NCBI RefSeq assembly: GCF_014647675.1
Contig: NZ_BMPQ01000015.1
Location: 1 to 64,000 of the forward strand
Direction of reading: 5' to 3'
DNA length: 64,000 nt
From: Streptomyces flaveus
GTDB lineage: Bacteria; Actinomycetota; Actinomycetes; Streptomycetales; Streptomycetaceae
The notes beneath the pieces were generated by a model, which ran no database searches, was not told the DNA's origin, and saw only the letters and a program-made list of their open reading frames with translations. A program made the translations under genes and the position numbers. Position 1 is the stretch's first letter, and every line of letters begins with the position of its first letter. Positions 25,259 to 32,821 of the stretch are shown piece after piece.

Positions 25259-25860
25259 ACCAGCGGAAGGGCAGGGACGCCGAGGGAGCCGCCAAGGCGG
25301 CCCGTGGCGCCAAGGGGCCGGAGGAACTGCGAGAGCAGATCACGCAGACCCGCGAGCAACTCGGCGAAACCGTCGAGGAGTTGGCCGCCAAAGCCGATGT
25401 GCGGGCTCGCGCCCGGGCGCGGCGCGCCGAGCTCAAGGGTAAGGCGTCCGAGGCCGGACATGCCGTACAGGACAAGGCGGCACAGGCCGGACACGTGGCG
25501 CAGGAGAAGGCCGCGCACGCCCGGCATGTGGCTCAGGAGAAGGCGGCCCATGCCCGGCATGTGGCCCAGGAGAAGGCGGCCGACGCCGGACACCGGGCGC
25601 AGGAGAAGGTCGGGCACACCGGGCACACCGTGCAGAGCAAGGCGACCCACGCCGGGCACGTCGTGCAGGAGAACGTGCCGCAGCCCGTCCGTAACGCCGC
25701 GACCACCGTCGTTCAGACCGGCCGACGGCATCCCAGGCCGGTACTGATCGCCGGAGCCGCTGCCGTGATCGCGGTGGGGATCCTGCGGCGGCGGTCGTCC
25801 ACCAGCGGGCCCAGTCACCGCGGCTACCGAGGCCGACCCGGTCATCGCGGTCGCCGCTGA
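25255..25860 (+). CDS. DUF3618-family protein with 11-residue repeats
   Basis: The 201-residue protein has the DUF3618 motif PEELREQITQTREQLGETVEELAAKADV at residues 22-49. Seven tandem 11-residue repeats of the type A-G/R-H-V-A-Q-E-K-A-A-H follow at residues 67-143. A transmembrane helix (PVLIAGAAAVIAVGIL) and an Arg/Gly-rich tail (HRGYRGRPGHRGRR) end it. It is coupled to the holin-like gene. The hendecad repeat suggests a long amphipathic helix lying on a membrane or forming a coiled coil. Confidence 0.8.
   Translation: MNQRKGRDAEGAAKAARGAKGPEELREQITQTREQLGETVEELAAKADVRARARARRAELKGKASEAGHAVQDKAAQAGHVAQEKAAHARHVAQEKAAHARHVAQEKAADAGHRAQEKVGHTGHTVQSKATHAGHVVQENVPQPVRNAATTVVQTGRRHPRPVLIAGAAAVIAVGILRRRSSTSGPSHRGYRGRPGHRGRR
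25453..25683 (+). repeat. Seven in-frame 33-bp repeats encoding an 11-residue motif
   Basis: Seven consecutive units of 33 bases encode variants of AGHVAQEKAAH. The three central units are nearly identical at DNA level, indicating recent expansion. Every unit has His at position 3 and Gln at position 6, and six have Lys at position 8. The pattern recalls group-3 LEA-type 11-mers. Confidence 0.85.
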
Positions 25861-25882
25861 ACAGGATCACAGCCTCCGCTCT

Positions 25883-25906
25883 TGACCTGAACTTTGGTTG
25901 AGGTCA
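25883..25906 (+). promoter_or_regulatory. MerR/SoxR-type dyad promoter upstream of the ABM gene
   Basis: A TTGACC hexamer (25882-25887) overlaps a dyad whose outer arms are TGACCT and AGGTCA, with inner AAC and GTT arms (25885-25904). The dyad falls where MerR-family activators bind, in a stretched spacer. The sequence resembles actinobacterial SoxR sites. No MerR gene is in the window, so the regulator would act in trans. Confidence 0.5.
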
Positions 25907-25953
25907 GAGGGTGGGTGGTGCTCGCACCGAGTACCGAATCACTGGAGGCTGTG

Positions 25954-26661
25954 ATGACGCGCCGTACCGACGCGCACCCCGACCTGACCCGCCCCGAGGT
26001 GAAAGCCCCGTTCTTCAGCACCTGGCGGGTGGGGACGCCCGAGCGGCAGAAGGAGACCGTCGAGGCGATCGCCTCGACCTGGGAGAGCAGGCCCTGGCCG
26101 ATCGAGGGCCTGCTCGGCTATTACGTCTACACCGGGCACGACGGCACGACGCTGCTGCACCACTCACAGTGGGCCGACGAGCAGGCGTACGAGGCGTTCA
26201 CGAAGGCGCACCGGCAAGAGCGCGTCGACGAGATCGACACCGCAGTGCCCGGGATCGAGCGGGTGGCCCTCGGACGGTACCGGCACTACCGCAGCGGTAC
26301 CCGCCCCGAGGCCGAGCGGCGCGTGCCGGGCTGCATCGTGATCGTCGACGTCGAGTTCGAGGGGCCGGACCCCGACCGGCAGCGCGCCTGGGTGGACGCC
26401 GTGTTCGAGGCCCTGGAGAGCGAGCCGAACCAGCACCCCGGCGGGATCTCCGCCCACTTCCACCTGAGCACGGACGGCACGAGGGTCCTCAACTACGCGG
26501 AGTGGGAGAGCGCCCAGCACCACATCGATGCCCTGGCCGCCCCCGGCGAGGGCATCGGCTCGGCCACCGAACTGTGGAAGCGCGTACAGACCTGGCCAGG
26601 GCTGACGGAGAGCGGCGGCGTGAGCCGCTACGAGTACGCCCTCGGCCTCGTCCCGGAGTGA
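25954..26661 (+). CDS. Antibiotic-biosynthesis-type monooxygenase (two ABM domains)
   Basis: This 235-residue protein has two tandem ABM-type ferredoxin-like domains, about residues 20-110 and 125-230. Each ends in the pattern DGT-x-LLHHSQWADEQAYEAF or DGTRVLNYAEWESAQHH. Single-chain ABM dimers act as cofactor-free monooxygenases on quinones or polyketides, or in haem or quinone stress. I chose the ATG at 25954, which sits behind the SoxR-like dyad. A redox-stress or quinone-detoxification role would fit that promoter, but no substrate can be named. Confidence 0.82.
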   Translation: MTRRTDAHPDLTRPEVKAPFFSTWRVGTPERQKETVEAIASTWESRPWPIEGLLGYYVYTGHDGTTLLHHSQWADEQAYEAFTKAHRQERVDEIDTAVPGIERVALGRYRHYRSGTRPEAERRVPGCIVIVDVEFEGPDPDRQRAWVDAVFEALESEPNQHPGGISAHFHLSTDGTRVLNYAEWESAQHHIDALAAPGEGIGSATELWKRVQTWPGLTESGGVSRYEYALGLVPE

Positions 26662-26668
26662 CTCCTTG

Positions 26669-26706
26669 CGCACCGCATCGGGCATACCCGCACCGCATCG
26701 GGCGTA
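26669..26706. repeat. Two 18-base direct repeats with 20-base period
   Basis: The sequence CGCACCGCATCGGGC followed by ATA or GTA occurs twice in tandem between two convergent genes. One base in 18 differs. It is not in a coding sequence. Confidence 0.7.
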
Positions 26707-26747
26707 GCCGGCCCACACCGTCTCACCGAGAGCTTGAACCGTCTGGA

Positions 26748-26790
26748 CAAAAAAGTTTTCGGTCCCGATGCCGCCGAGGTTCCTCGCGGC
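26748..26790 (-). terminator. Possible terminator of the leftward oxidative operon
   Basis: Read leftward, a GC-rich stem with one bulge (arms GCCGCGAG and CTCGGCGGC, 26770-26790) is followed after about 14 bases by a run of T residues (26749-26755). The spacing is longer than usual for an intrinsic terminator. Confidence 0.4.
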
Positions 26791-26823
26791 GACGGCCGCG
26801 CTCTACGGGAGCTCGGCCGTCGC

Positions 26824-27924
26824 TCACACCTCCAGCACCAGCCGCTCTCCTTCCGGTGCACGCGAGACGCAGGGCAGCATGGCGCCGGCCGCACGTTCGG
26901 TGGCGGTGAGCCGGCGGTCACGGTGATCGACATGGCCATGGGCCACCCGTACCCGGCAGGTGCCGCAAAACCCCTGACGGCAGGAGAACGGCAGGTCCGG
27001 CAGGGCCTCGTGGAGAACATCCAGGGCGGAGCGGTCGTACGGCACTGGCAGAACCCGTCCGGTGTCGCCCAGCTGGAGTTCGAAGGGACGGCCGTCCGTG
27101 ATCGGGGCCGGGGCGAAACGCTCGAAGTGCAGGGCTGACGCGCGGCTACCATCGAACGCGCGCCGCACGCCGTCGATCATGGGCGCGGGTCCGCAGCAGT
27201 ACACCGCACCCGCCGCCGGGATCGAGCTCAACAGATCGGCTGCTTCGGGCACGCCGGACTCGTCGTCAGGACGGATGGAGACCCGGCCAGGGGCTGCGGC
27301 TGCGAGTTCGGCCAGCTCTGCCGCGAAGGGCATCGAGCTGCGGCTGCGGCCGGTGTGCACGAGCCTCCAGTCCAGCCCGCGTCGGGCGGCTTCCCGAGCC
27401 ATCGGCAGGATCGGGGTGATTCCGATGCCACCCGCGATGAGCAGGATGGATGCTTCGGCGGCGAAGGGGAAGGCGTTCCGGGGCCCGGTGATGGCGACCC
27501 GCATACCGTCTCCGAGGGCGTCGTGCACCTCGGCCGAACCGCCTCCGCCGTCGGCGATGCGGCGCACCGCGATTCGGTACCGGTACCGGTCGGCAGGGTC
27601 GCCGCACAGGGAGTACTGCCGCTTGCGGCCGGAGGGCAGGTGCAGTTCGATGTGGGCGCCGGGCTGCCAGGGCGGGAGTATTCCCCCGTCGGGTGCTGCC
27701 AGCCGCAGGGAGACGACATCCTCGGCCTCTTGGTGCTTGGTGGTGACCACCAGTTCCCGGATCGCGGGCGTCTCGGTGGCCGGCGGGCGCCCATGAGGAG
27801 TGCTGCGCCGCGCGAGGCGAGTGACCGCGTTGTCGCTGAAAGCCGCCAGCCTCTGCATGAAGGAGTCGCTGCGCGGCCTGCCGTACAGGTCCGGCGGCCG
27901 AGTGACGGGGGTGCTGATGTCCAT
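26824..27924 (-). CDS. Phthalate-dioxygenase-reductase-like oxidoreductase (flavin + [2Fe-2S])
   Basis: This 366-residue electron-transfer protein has an FAD/FMN-binding barrel (YSLCGDPADRYRYRIAVRR near residue 105), an NAD-binding domain (LLIAGGIGITPILPMAREA near 165, VYCCGPAPMIDGVRRAF near 240), and a C-terminal plant-type ferredoxin domain. That domain has the cluster motif CRQGFCGTC and a fourth Cys in GAMLPC. Such reductases pass electrons from NAD(P)H to an oxygenase. It starts at the ATG at 27922-27924 and is the last gene of a five-gene leftward operon. The likely recipient is the ferritin-like protein encoded just upstream. Confidence 0.88.
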   Translation of the reverse strand: MDISTPVTRPPDLYGRPRSDSFMQRLAAFSDNAVTRLARRSTPHGRPPATETPAIRELVVTTKHQEAEDVVSLRLAAPDGGILPPWQPGAHIELHLPSGRKRQYSLCGDPADRYRYRIAVRRIADGGGGSAEVHDALGDGMRVAITGPRNAFPFAAEASILLIAGGIGITPILPMAREAARRGLDWRLVHTGRSRSSMPFAAELAELAAAAPGRVSIRPDDESGVPEAADLLSSIPAAGAVYCCGPAPMIDGVRRAFDGSRASALHFERFAPAPITDGRPFELQLGDTGRVLPVPYDRSALDVLHEALPDLPFSCRQGFCGTCRVRVAHGHVDHRDRRLTATERAAGAMLPCVSRAPEGERLVLEV

Positions 27925-27947
27925 GGGATGCCTTGCTGGTTGCCGGG

Positions 27948-28859
27948 TCACTGGGCAGCCGCTCGGGCAGCGGGGGACGCCGCCAGGTAGGCGACCGCCT
28001 GCTGAGTCGAGCCCTCCTGGGTCGGGTGGTAGCCGGGGCGGAAGTAGCGCAGCACCGAGCGGGCGAACGCGCCCGGCCGGGGCAACAGCTCCTTGCGGGC
28101 CGCGGCCAGGTAGTCGCGGAAGCGGACCTTGACCCGGTCGTCGAGTTCGGGGTCGGCACTCATCAGGAAGCGGACTCCGCGGATCCACAGCCGGGTCAGC
28201 ACCGGAGCGGTGACGAGCATGCCGCCCACTCGGCGCCGGTACCGGGGATCGAGGTGCACCAGCAGGTCGAACGCGACCGAACGGTGTTCGACCTCCTCCG
28301 CGCCGTGCCAGCGGAACAGATCGAGCATCGCGGGGTCCGCACCGGCCTGGTCCAGGTGCCCGTTGCTGAGGATCCAGTGACCCATGTACGCGGTGAAGTG
28401 CTCGAAGGCCGCTATGAGGGCGAGCCGTTGGAGGAGATGCGCGTGTGTGGCGGCCGGCGTCAGCTCCGGCCGGTCTCCGAGCACCCTTCGGAAGATCCAT
28501 TCGGACTGCAGGGTGTACGGAGCCGGGTCAAGACCCTTGGTGAGCAGGTGCTCCAGGACCTCCTGGTGCGCCTCGGCGTGCGTCGCCTCCTGGCCTATGA
28601 AGCCGCGTACGTCCTCGCGCAGCCGGTCATCGGTGATCAGTGGCAGTGCCTGCTCGAAGGTGCGCACGAACCAGCGTTCCAGCTCGGGGAGCATGAGGTG
28701 GAGCACATCGAAGGTGTGGGTCGCGAAGGGCTCACCCGGCAGCCAGTGCAGCGGGGTGGCGCTCCAGTCGAAGGTGACGTCCCGGGGTTGCAGCACCAGG
28801 TCGTGGTGGTCGATGGGCTCGGACGGACGCTCCGGGTGGGCATGTGCGGCTCGGAACAT
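27948..28859 (-). CDS. PF10118-type ferritin-like metal-dependent protein
   Basis: This 303-residue protein belongs to the family named predicted metal-dependent hydrolase. The motifs look like a ferritin-like di-metal helix bundle: FIGQEATHAEAH near residue 88, AFEHFTAYMGHW near 150, and WHGAEEVEHRSVAFD near 185. These give repeated Glu and ExxH ligands. Together with the neighbouring flavin/[2Fe-2S] reductase this suggests a di-iron oxygenase, although the family name says hydrolase. It lies 23 bases upstream of the reductase gene and is probably co-translated with it. Confidence 0.8.
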   Translation of the reverse strand: MFRAAHAHPERPSEPIDHHDLVLQPRDVTFDWSATPLHWLPGEPFATHTFDVLHLMLPELERWFVRTFEQALPLITDDRLREDVRGFIGQEATHAEAHQEVLEHLLTKGLDPAPYTLQSEWIFRRVLGDRPELTPAATHAHLLQRLALIAAFEHFTAYMGHWILSNGHLDQAGADPAMLDLFRWHGAEEVEHRSVAFDLLVHLDPRYRRRVGGMLVTAPVLTRLWIRGVRFLMSADPELDDRVKVRFRDYLAAARKELLPRPGAFARSVLRYFRPGYHPTQEGSTQQAVAYLAASPAARAAAQ

Positions 28860-28933
28860 GACAGGTTCCTCCTCCGTCGGCGATCGGTGTGTGGGAAGGG
28901 GCGGTCAGGCAGTCGTCCACTACTGCCGGTCTG

Positions 28934-29866
28934 TCAGATCGGGTGCGCGGTGTGGTCCGGACTGTGGCGGGAGCCGTCATCGACGCGGTGGGCGAATTCC
29001 GCGATCCGGGACGCGATCTCCTCGGGGTGGCTGAGCTGTACCCAGTGCCCGGCGTCGATCGGGCGCCGTTGTATCTGGCTCGTCCAGTGCTCCACTCCGT
29101 ACGACAGCACCGGGGTGACGCAGAAGTCGCGGGTGGGGATGACGAGTTGAACCGGGACGGTGGTCGGCCGGTCCCGGGGACGCAGCAGGCGGGGCAGCAT
29201 GTTGGCGCGGTACAGCGCGGTGCCCGTCACGGCGTCGCGGGCCAGCGTCGGCGCGGGGTAGGGGGTGTGCCCGGGCACGCCTTGGGAGCCGGTGAGGAAG
29301 GCGCGCCAGCGGTGTCCCAGTGCTCTCCAGGTCAGGGCGGGCAGGAGCGGCAGATGAAAGTAGGCGATGTACCAGGACCGTACGGCCTGCCGCAGCAGCT
29401 TCGGCAGATCCGGATGCCGCGGCCGAAGGCGGGCCCGGATCAAGTGGCCTACGTGGTCCAGGCAGGGTCCGGAGATGGAGGTGAACGAGGCGATCCGCCC
29501 GGCCAGGCGGGTGCCGGTGACCGACTCCCAGGAGTGGATCGATCCCCAGTCGTGTCCGACCAGGTGCACCGGGCGGTCGGGGCTCACGGCGTCGAGAACC
29601 GCCTCCAGGTCGGCTTCCAGGCGGGACATCCGGTAGGCGCGCAGACCCCTGGGGCGGTGGGAGGCACCGGCTCCCCGCACGTCGAAGGCGGTGACGTGGA
29701 AGCGGTCGGCCAGGCGCTCGGCGACGGGGTGCCACACGGCGCTGGTGTCCGGATAGCCGTGGACCAGCACCACCGGAGGATCCGTGGACGCTCCCCACTG
29801 GTAGGCGGCCAACTCCACGCCGTCCACGCCGTCCGTGGCGATCCGGCGGGCGGCCGGGCCGGTCAC
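28934..29866 (-). CDS. Alpha/beta-hydrolase (epoxide-hydrolase/haloalkane-dehalogenase-like fold)
   Basis: This 310-residue alpha/beta-hydrolase has the oxyanion-hole motif VLVHGYPDTSAVW near residue 36. The nucleophile elbow VGHDWGSIHSWE has Asp in the nucleophile position, as in epoxide hydrolases. A histidine region DAGHWVQLSHPEEIA closes the triad. The Asp nucleophile suggests opening of an epoxide or loss of halogen rather than ester cleavage. I chose the GTG at 29864-29866, which overlaps the stop of the preceding MBL gene by four bases (GTGA). The frame is open further upstream but runs into that gene. Confidence 0.85.
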   Translation of the reverse strand: MTGPAARRIATDGVDGVELAAYQWGASTDPPVVLVHGYPDTSAVWHPVAERLADRFHVTAFDVRGAGASHRPRGLRAYRMSRLEADLEAVLDAVSPDRPVHLVGHDWGSIHSWESVTGTRLAGRIASFTSISGPCLDHVGHLIRARLRPRHPDLPKLLRQAVRSWYIAYFHLPLLPALTWRALGHRWRAFLTGSQGVPGHTPYPAPTLARDAVTGTALYRANMLPRLLRPRDRPTTVPVQLVIPTRDFCVTPVLSYGVEHWTSQIQRRPIDAGHWVQLSHPEEIASRIAEFAHRVDDGSRHSPDHTAHPI

Positions 29867-30999
29867 CGGCCACCACCGGCAGGGGTCAGTTCGCCGTAGT
29901 TCAGACCGCCGTGGACGAAGCTGGGCAGCACCGGCCACTGCCGCTTGAAGGGGGCCAGCTCCGAGGAGGGCAGGATCTGCAGCCAGCGCGGATCGCGCCG
30001 GCTGGGGCCGGCGAGGGTCTTCTCCTTGACCATGGAGTCGTACTGGTCGAGAGAGTCCTCCAGGGTGTTGGCGTTGGGCACCACCTCACGGCCGTAGAAC
30101 GCGGCGTGGCGGCGCACCCCGGGGATGCGGGAGAGCTCGGGCTGCCAGTTGTCGGCCGAGATGCCGTTCTCGGAGGAGACCCACACCCCGTCGGGGGTGT
30201 TCAGCACCAGGGAGTGGTTGCCGTCCGTATGGCCGGGGGTCCACAACAGGCTGACACCGACACCGAGTTCGACATCGCCGTCGAAGGCGGTGACGCGCTC
30301 GTCCGGTACCCCGTCCATGCCTCCGTCGACGTACCAGGCCCACTGCATCGGGTGCGTCGATTCGAAGGTGCCCAGCTCCCTGCGGTGCACCAACAACTTG
30401 GCGCGCGGGAACAGCGCTTCGCGGGGCGCCCGTTCGCCGGGAATGGTGCTGGTACTTCCCATGATCATGCGCACGTCCTGGACGTGCAGGTGGTCGAAGC
30501 TGACGAAGTCCACGTCCTCGGGACGCAGACCGCAGGAGGGCAGGACGGTGTTCGGGTCCTGGTAGAAGCGGGCGAAGACGTGCTCGGTGAGAAAGTCCCC
30601 CGCCAGGCGCTTGAGCTGGGCGTAGAACGGCGCTTGAGCCGTTCCGGCGGCGACGGTCGGCTCCCAGACCAGTGTTTTCGGCTCACCGTCGAAGCCGTCG
30701 AACTGCACGACGAGCATCCGGTTGACGATGCTCACGAACGGGTTGACGGCGAGCGCGGCGCCGTGGAAGCCGAACCGGGTCGGGTACGGGGCGGCGGCGA
30801 TGTCGAAACTGCGGACGGCGTGGATACGGCCCTGCTGGACGAACCGCTCACGGTAGGTGGCCGCGGCGCTGCGCACGGCGCGCAGCCGGTCACCGCGAGG
30901 CCATACGTCGTGGACACCTTCGAATTCGGGGATGGGACGCAAAGCGGCGGCGTCCTGGGCCTTCTTCGCGCTGGGCGCCGGCTTGGGCGTGGTGGTCAC
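29863..30999 (-). CDS. Metallo-beta-lactamase-fold hydrolase
   Basis: This 378-residue protein has an MBL-like metal site. The first motif is SFDHLHVQD (H-x-H-x-x-D, close to but not the classic HxHxDH), followed by LWTPGHTDGNHSLVL supplying the next histidine. It is longer than a lactamase, with about 140 residues before the metal motif. MBL relatives open lactones, thioesters or phosphodiesters. The GTG at 30997-30999 follows the SDR stop by 4 bases. It belongs to the TetR-controlled operon, where a lactone- or ester-hydrolysing step is a reasonable guess. Confidence 0.8.
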   Translation of the reverse strand: MTTTPKPAPSAKKAQDAAALRPIPEFEGVHDVWPRGDRLRAVRSAAATYRERFVQQGRIHAVRSFDIAAAPYPTRFGFHGAALAVNPFVSIVNRMLVVQFDGFDGEPKTLVWEPTVAAGTAQAPFYAQLKRLAGDFLTEHVFARFYQDPNTVLPSCGLRPEDVDFVSFDHLHVQDVRMIMGSTSTIPGERAPREALFPRAKLLVHRRELGTFESTHPMQWAWYVDGGMDGVPDERVTAFDGDVELGVGVSLLWTPGHTDGNHSLVLNTPDGVWVSSENGISADNWQPELSRIPGVRRHAAFYGREVVPNANTLEDSLDQYDSMVKEKTLAGPSRRDPRWLQILPSSELAPFKRQWPVLPSFVHGGLNYGELTPAGGGR

Positions 31000-31003
31000 G
31001 GGC

Positions 31004-31927
31004 TCATCCTTCGGGCAGACGGGCGGTCCGGGTGCGCTGCTCGTAAGCCGCGCGGACCGACCGGTCGGACAGGGCGGCGAGCTGGTTAGGGACAAGGAGG
31101 TGATGCAGGGCGTCGCGGGCACGGCCCGGCAGCACCGCGGCCAACCGGGTCAGGGCGGCTACCTGGCGTGGAACGAAGACCTCGAACCGCGGGCGCAGCA
31201 CGACGTCGAGCACCGCGTCGGCCACCTGATCTGTCGTCAGGCGCCGGGTGGGGCCGGTCGCGGTGCCCACGGCCAGTTCGGTGTCCACGACGCCGGGCAT
31301 CACCAAGGACACGTGCACGCCGGTGCCGCGCAGTTCGGCGCGGACGGCTGTGCTGTAGCCGTGGACGGCGTGCTTCGTCGCCGCGTAGGTCGCCTCGCCG
31401 GCCGGGGCGACCTTGCTGGCGGCGGAGGCGATGTTCACGACGTGGCCGCGACCGCGTTTCCGCATCCCCGGGATCATGAGTTTCATCCCACGCAGTACGC
31501 CGTGGACGTTGACGTCGAACTGGCGCAGGGCGGCTTCCTCCGGTTCCTCCTCGAAGGGGCCCACCCACATGATTCCGGCGTTGTTGATCAGTACGTCGAT
31601 CGGCCCCAGCTGGGTCTCAACGGTGCGCAGGAAGTCATCGAAGGAATGTGTGTCGGTGACGTCGAGAGACAGCCCGAGCAGTCGGCCACCGGGATGCGCG
31701 CCGATGGCACCGGCTGTCTCCCTGGCGAGCTCCGCGTCGAGATCGCCGATCGCCACGACGGCTCCGGCCGCGGCGAGCCGGGCTGCGACGGCACGCCCGA
31801 TTCCGCGGCCCGCCCCGGTGACCGCGATCACTCGGCCGGTCAGCGGTTGTGTACGGGAGAACCTGTCGCGGTCACGGTCGCGGTCTCTTCGGCTGAACTT
31901 GTCCGGGTACCTGGGCGGTGCTGCCAC
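31004..31927 (-). CDS. Short-chain dehydrogenase/reductase
   Basis: This 307-residue SDR has the NAD(P)-binding motif VTGAGRGIGRA near residue 37, the NNAG motif in VLINNAGIMWVG, and the catalytic Ser and Tyr-x3-Lys in IASAASKVAPAGEATYAATKHA. A C-terminal extension follows. I chose the GTG at 31925-31927 because a GGAAGGGG ribosome-binding site lies just upstream; an ATG at 32008 would place the coding start inside an operator. It is the first gene of the leftward operon (SDR, MBL, hydrolase, ferritin-like, reductase), which looks like a degradation pathway for an alcohol or ketone-bearing compound. Confidence 0.87.
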   Translation of the reverse strand: MAAPPRYPDKFSRRDRDRDRDRFSRTQPLTGRVIAVTGAGRGIGRAVAARLAAAGAVVAIGDLDAELARETAGAIGAHPGGRLLGLSLDVTDTHSFDDFLRTVETQLGPIDVLINNAGIMWVGPFEEEPEEAALRQFDVNVHGVLRGMKLMIPGMRKRGRGHVVNIASAASKVAPAGEATYAATKHAVHGYSTAVRAELRGTGVHVSLVMPGVVDTELAVGTATGPTRRLTTDQVADAVLDVVLRPRFEVFVPRQVAALTRLAAVLPGRARDALHHLLVPNQLAALSDRSVRAAYEQRTRTARLPEG

Positions 31928-31993
31928 GGTCGAGCCCCTTCCTTGCCCTGAGCATGAGCGGAACGCCGAGCGGCGAGCGGCCCCCATGCATGT

Positions 31994-32042
31994 CTGACAC
32001 GACGCCATGTCAGATGAACTGACAAGCTAGAGTGTCAGTTCA
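31994..32042. promoter_or_regulatory. Twin TetR-type operators between the SDR operon and the TetR gene
   Basis: Two inverted repeats share the half-site CTGACA-N8-TGTCAG. The first is at 31994-32013. The second, at 32015-32042, extends to perfect 10-base arms (TGAACTGACA / TGTCAGTTCA). Their centres are 25 bases apart. They lie in the divergent region 38 bases before the TetR ATG and 67 bases before the SDR start, the expected place for a repressor controlling both directions. Confidence 0.8.
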
Positions 32043-32079
32043 GAGCACACCGGTGTCAACACCTCTGCGAAGGGGAGAC

Positions 32080-32721
32080 ATGACGGGCACACAGACCGCC
32101 GGGCGGCGCTACGGCGGACGCGATGCGGCGCAGCGGCAGCAGGAGCGCCGCACCCGCCTCATCCAGGCGGGTCTCGAGATGTTCGGCACGGCCGGATACG
32201 CCTCGGTCTCCGTCAAGCAGGTGTGCTCGCACGCAGGACTGACCGAGCGCTACTTCTACGAGTCGTTCCGCGACCGCGAAGACCTTCTCGCCGGGGTCTA
32301 CAACGAGCTGATCGCTACGATCGCAGCCGAAACCGCGCAGGCCGCAGCCGCTGCCGCACCCGATGTCGACACCCAACTGCGCGCCGGACTCGAGGTGTTC
32401 ATCCGCACACTGGCCGGCGACGCCCGCAAGGCCCGCCTGGTGCTCATCGAGGTCGTGGGCGCCAGCCCTCGCCTCGAAGTGCGCCGCCGTGAGGTCCTGC
32501 ACGAATTCGCCGCACTGATCGCCGCCGTCGTCGCACCGCCCCCTGACCCGGAAGCCTCCTCCAACCGGCTCACCATGACCGCGATGAGCCTGGTCGGCGG
32601 AGTCAACGAACTCCTCGTGGACTGGACGCTCGGCCACCAGAACGCCACCGTCGAAGAACTGATCGACCTGTGCCACACCCTGTTCATCGCGGCCTACCGA
32701 ACCATCAGCGATCAGCCCTGA
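32080..32721 (+). CDS. TetR-family transcriptional regulator
   Basis: This 213-residue regulator has an N-terminal TetR helix-turn-helix at residues 20-66 (RRTRLIQAGLEMFGTAGYAS, then CSHAGLTERYFYESFRDRED). A helical ligand-binding domain follows, with VFIRTLAGDARKARLVLIEV and SLVGGVNELLVDWTLG. The ATG at 32080 is preceded by a GGGGAG ribosome-binding site. Being divergent from the five-gene oxidative operon, with twin palindromes between, it most likely represses itself and the operon until a pathway compound binds. Confidence 0.9.
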   Translation: MTGTQTAGRRYGGRDAAQRQQERRTRLIQAGLEMFGTAGYASVSVKQVCSHAGLTERYFYESFRDREDLLAGVYNELIATIAAETAQAAAAAAPDVDTQLRAGLEVFIRTLAGDARKARLVLIEVVGASPRLEVRRREVLHEFAALIAAVVAPPPDPEASSNRLTMTAMSLVGGVNELLVDWTLGHQNATVEELIDLCHTLFIAAYRTISDQP

Positions 32722-32771
32722 TCACGCAGGCCCGGATTCCTTTACGGGCGTATGCGCGAGGTGGAAAGGGA

Positions 32772-32808
32772 ACGAGCCCGGCCCCCCGGACGACGGGGCC
32801 GGGCTCGT
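32772..32808. terminator. Bidirectional terminator
   Basis: A 14-bp perfect stem (ACGAGCCCGGCCCC / GGGGCCGGGCTCGT) with a 9-base loop lies between the convergent TetR and nuclease genes. Confidence 0.88.
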
Positions 32809-32821
32809 CCGCGCACAGAAG

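Noticed and set aside
25453..25683. CRISPR-like array
   Set aside because: The repeats are contiguous 33-base coding units with no spacers and a constant reading frame.
31928..32008. Longer SDR start at 32008
   Set aside because: It would put the first codons inside an operator; the GTG at 31927 has a strong ribosome-binding site and matches the family start better.
26824..32721. Secondary-metabolite biosynthetic cluster
   Set aside because: No polyketide synthase, peptide synthetase, terpene cyclase or precursor peptide is present; the enzymes fit catabolism better.
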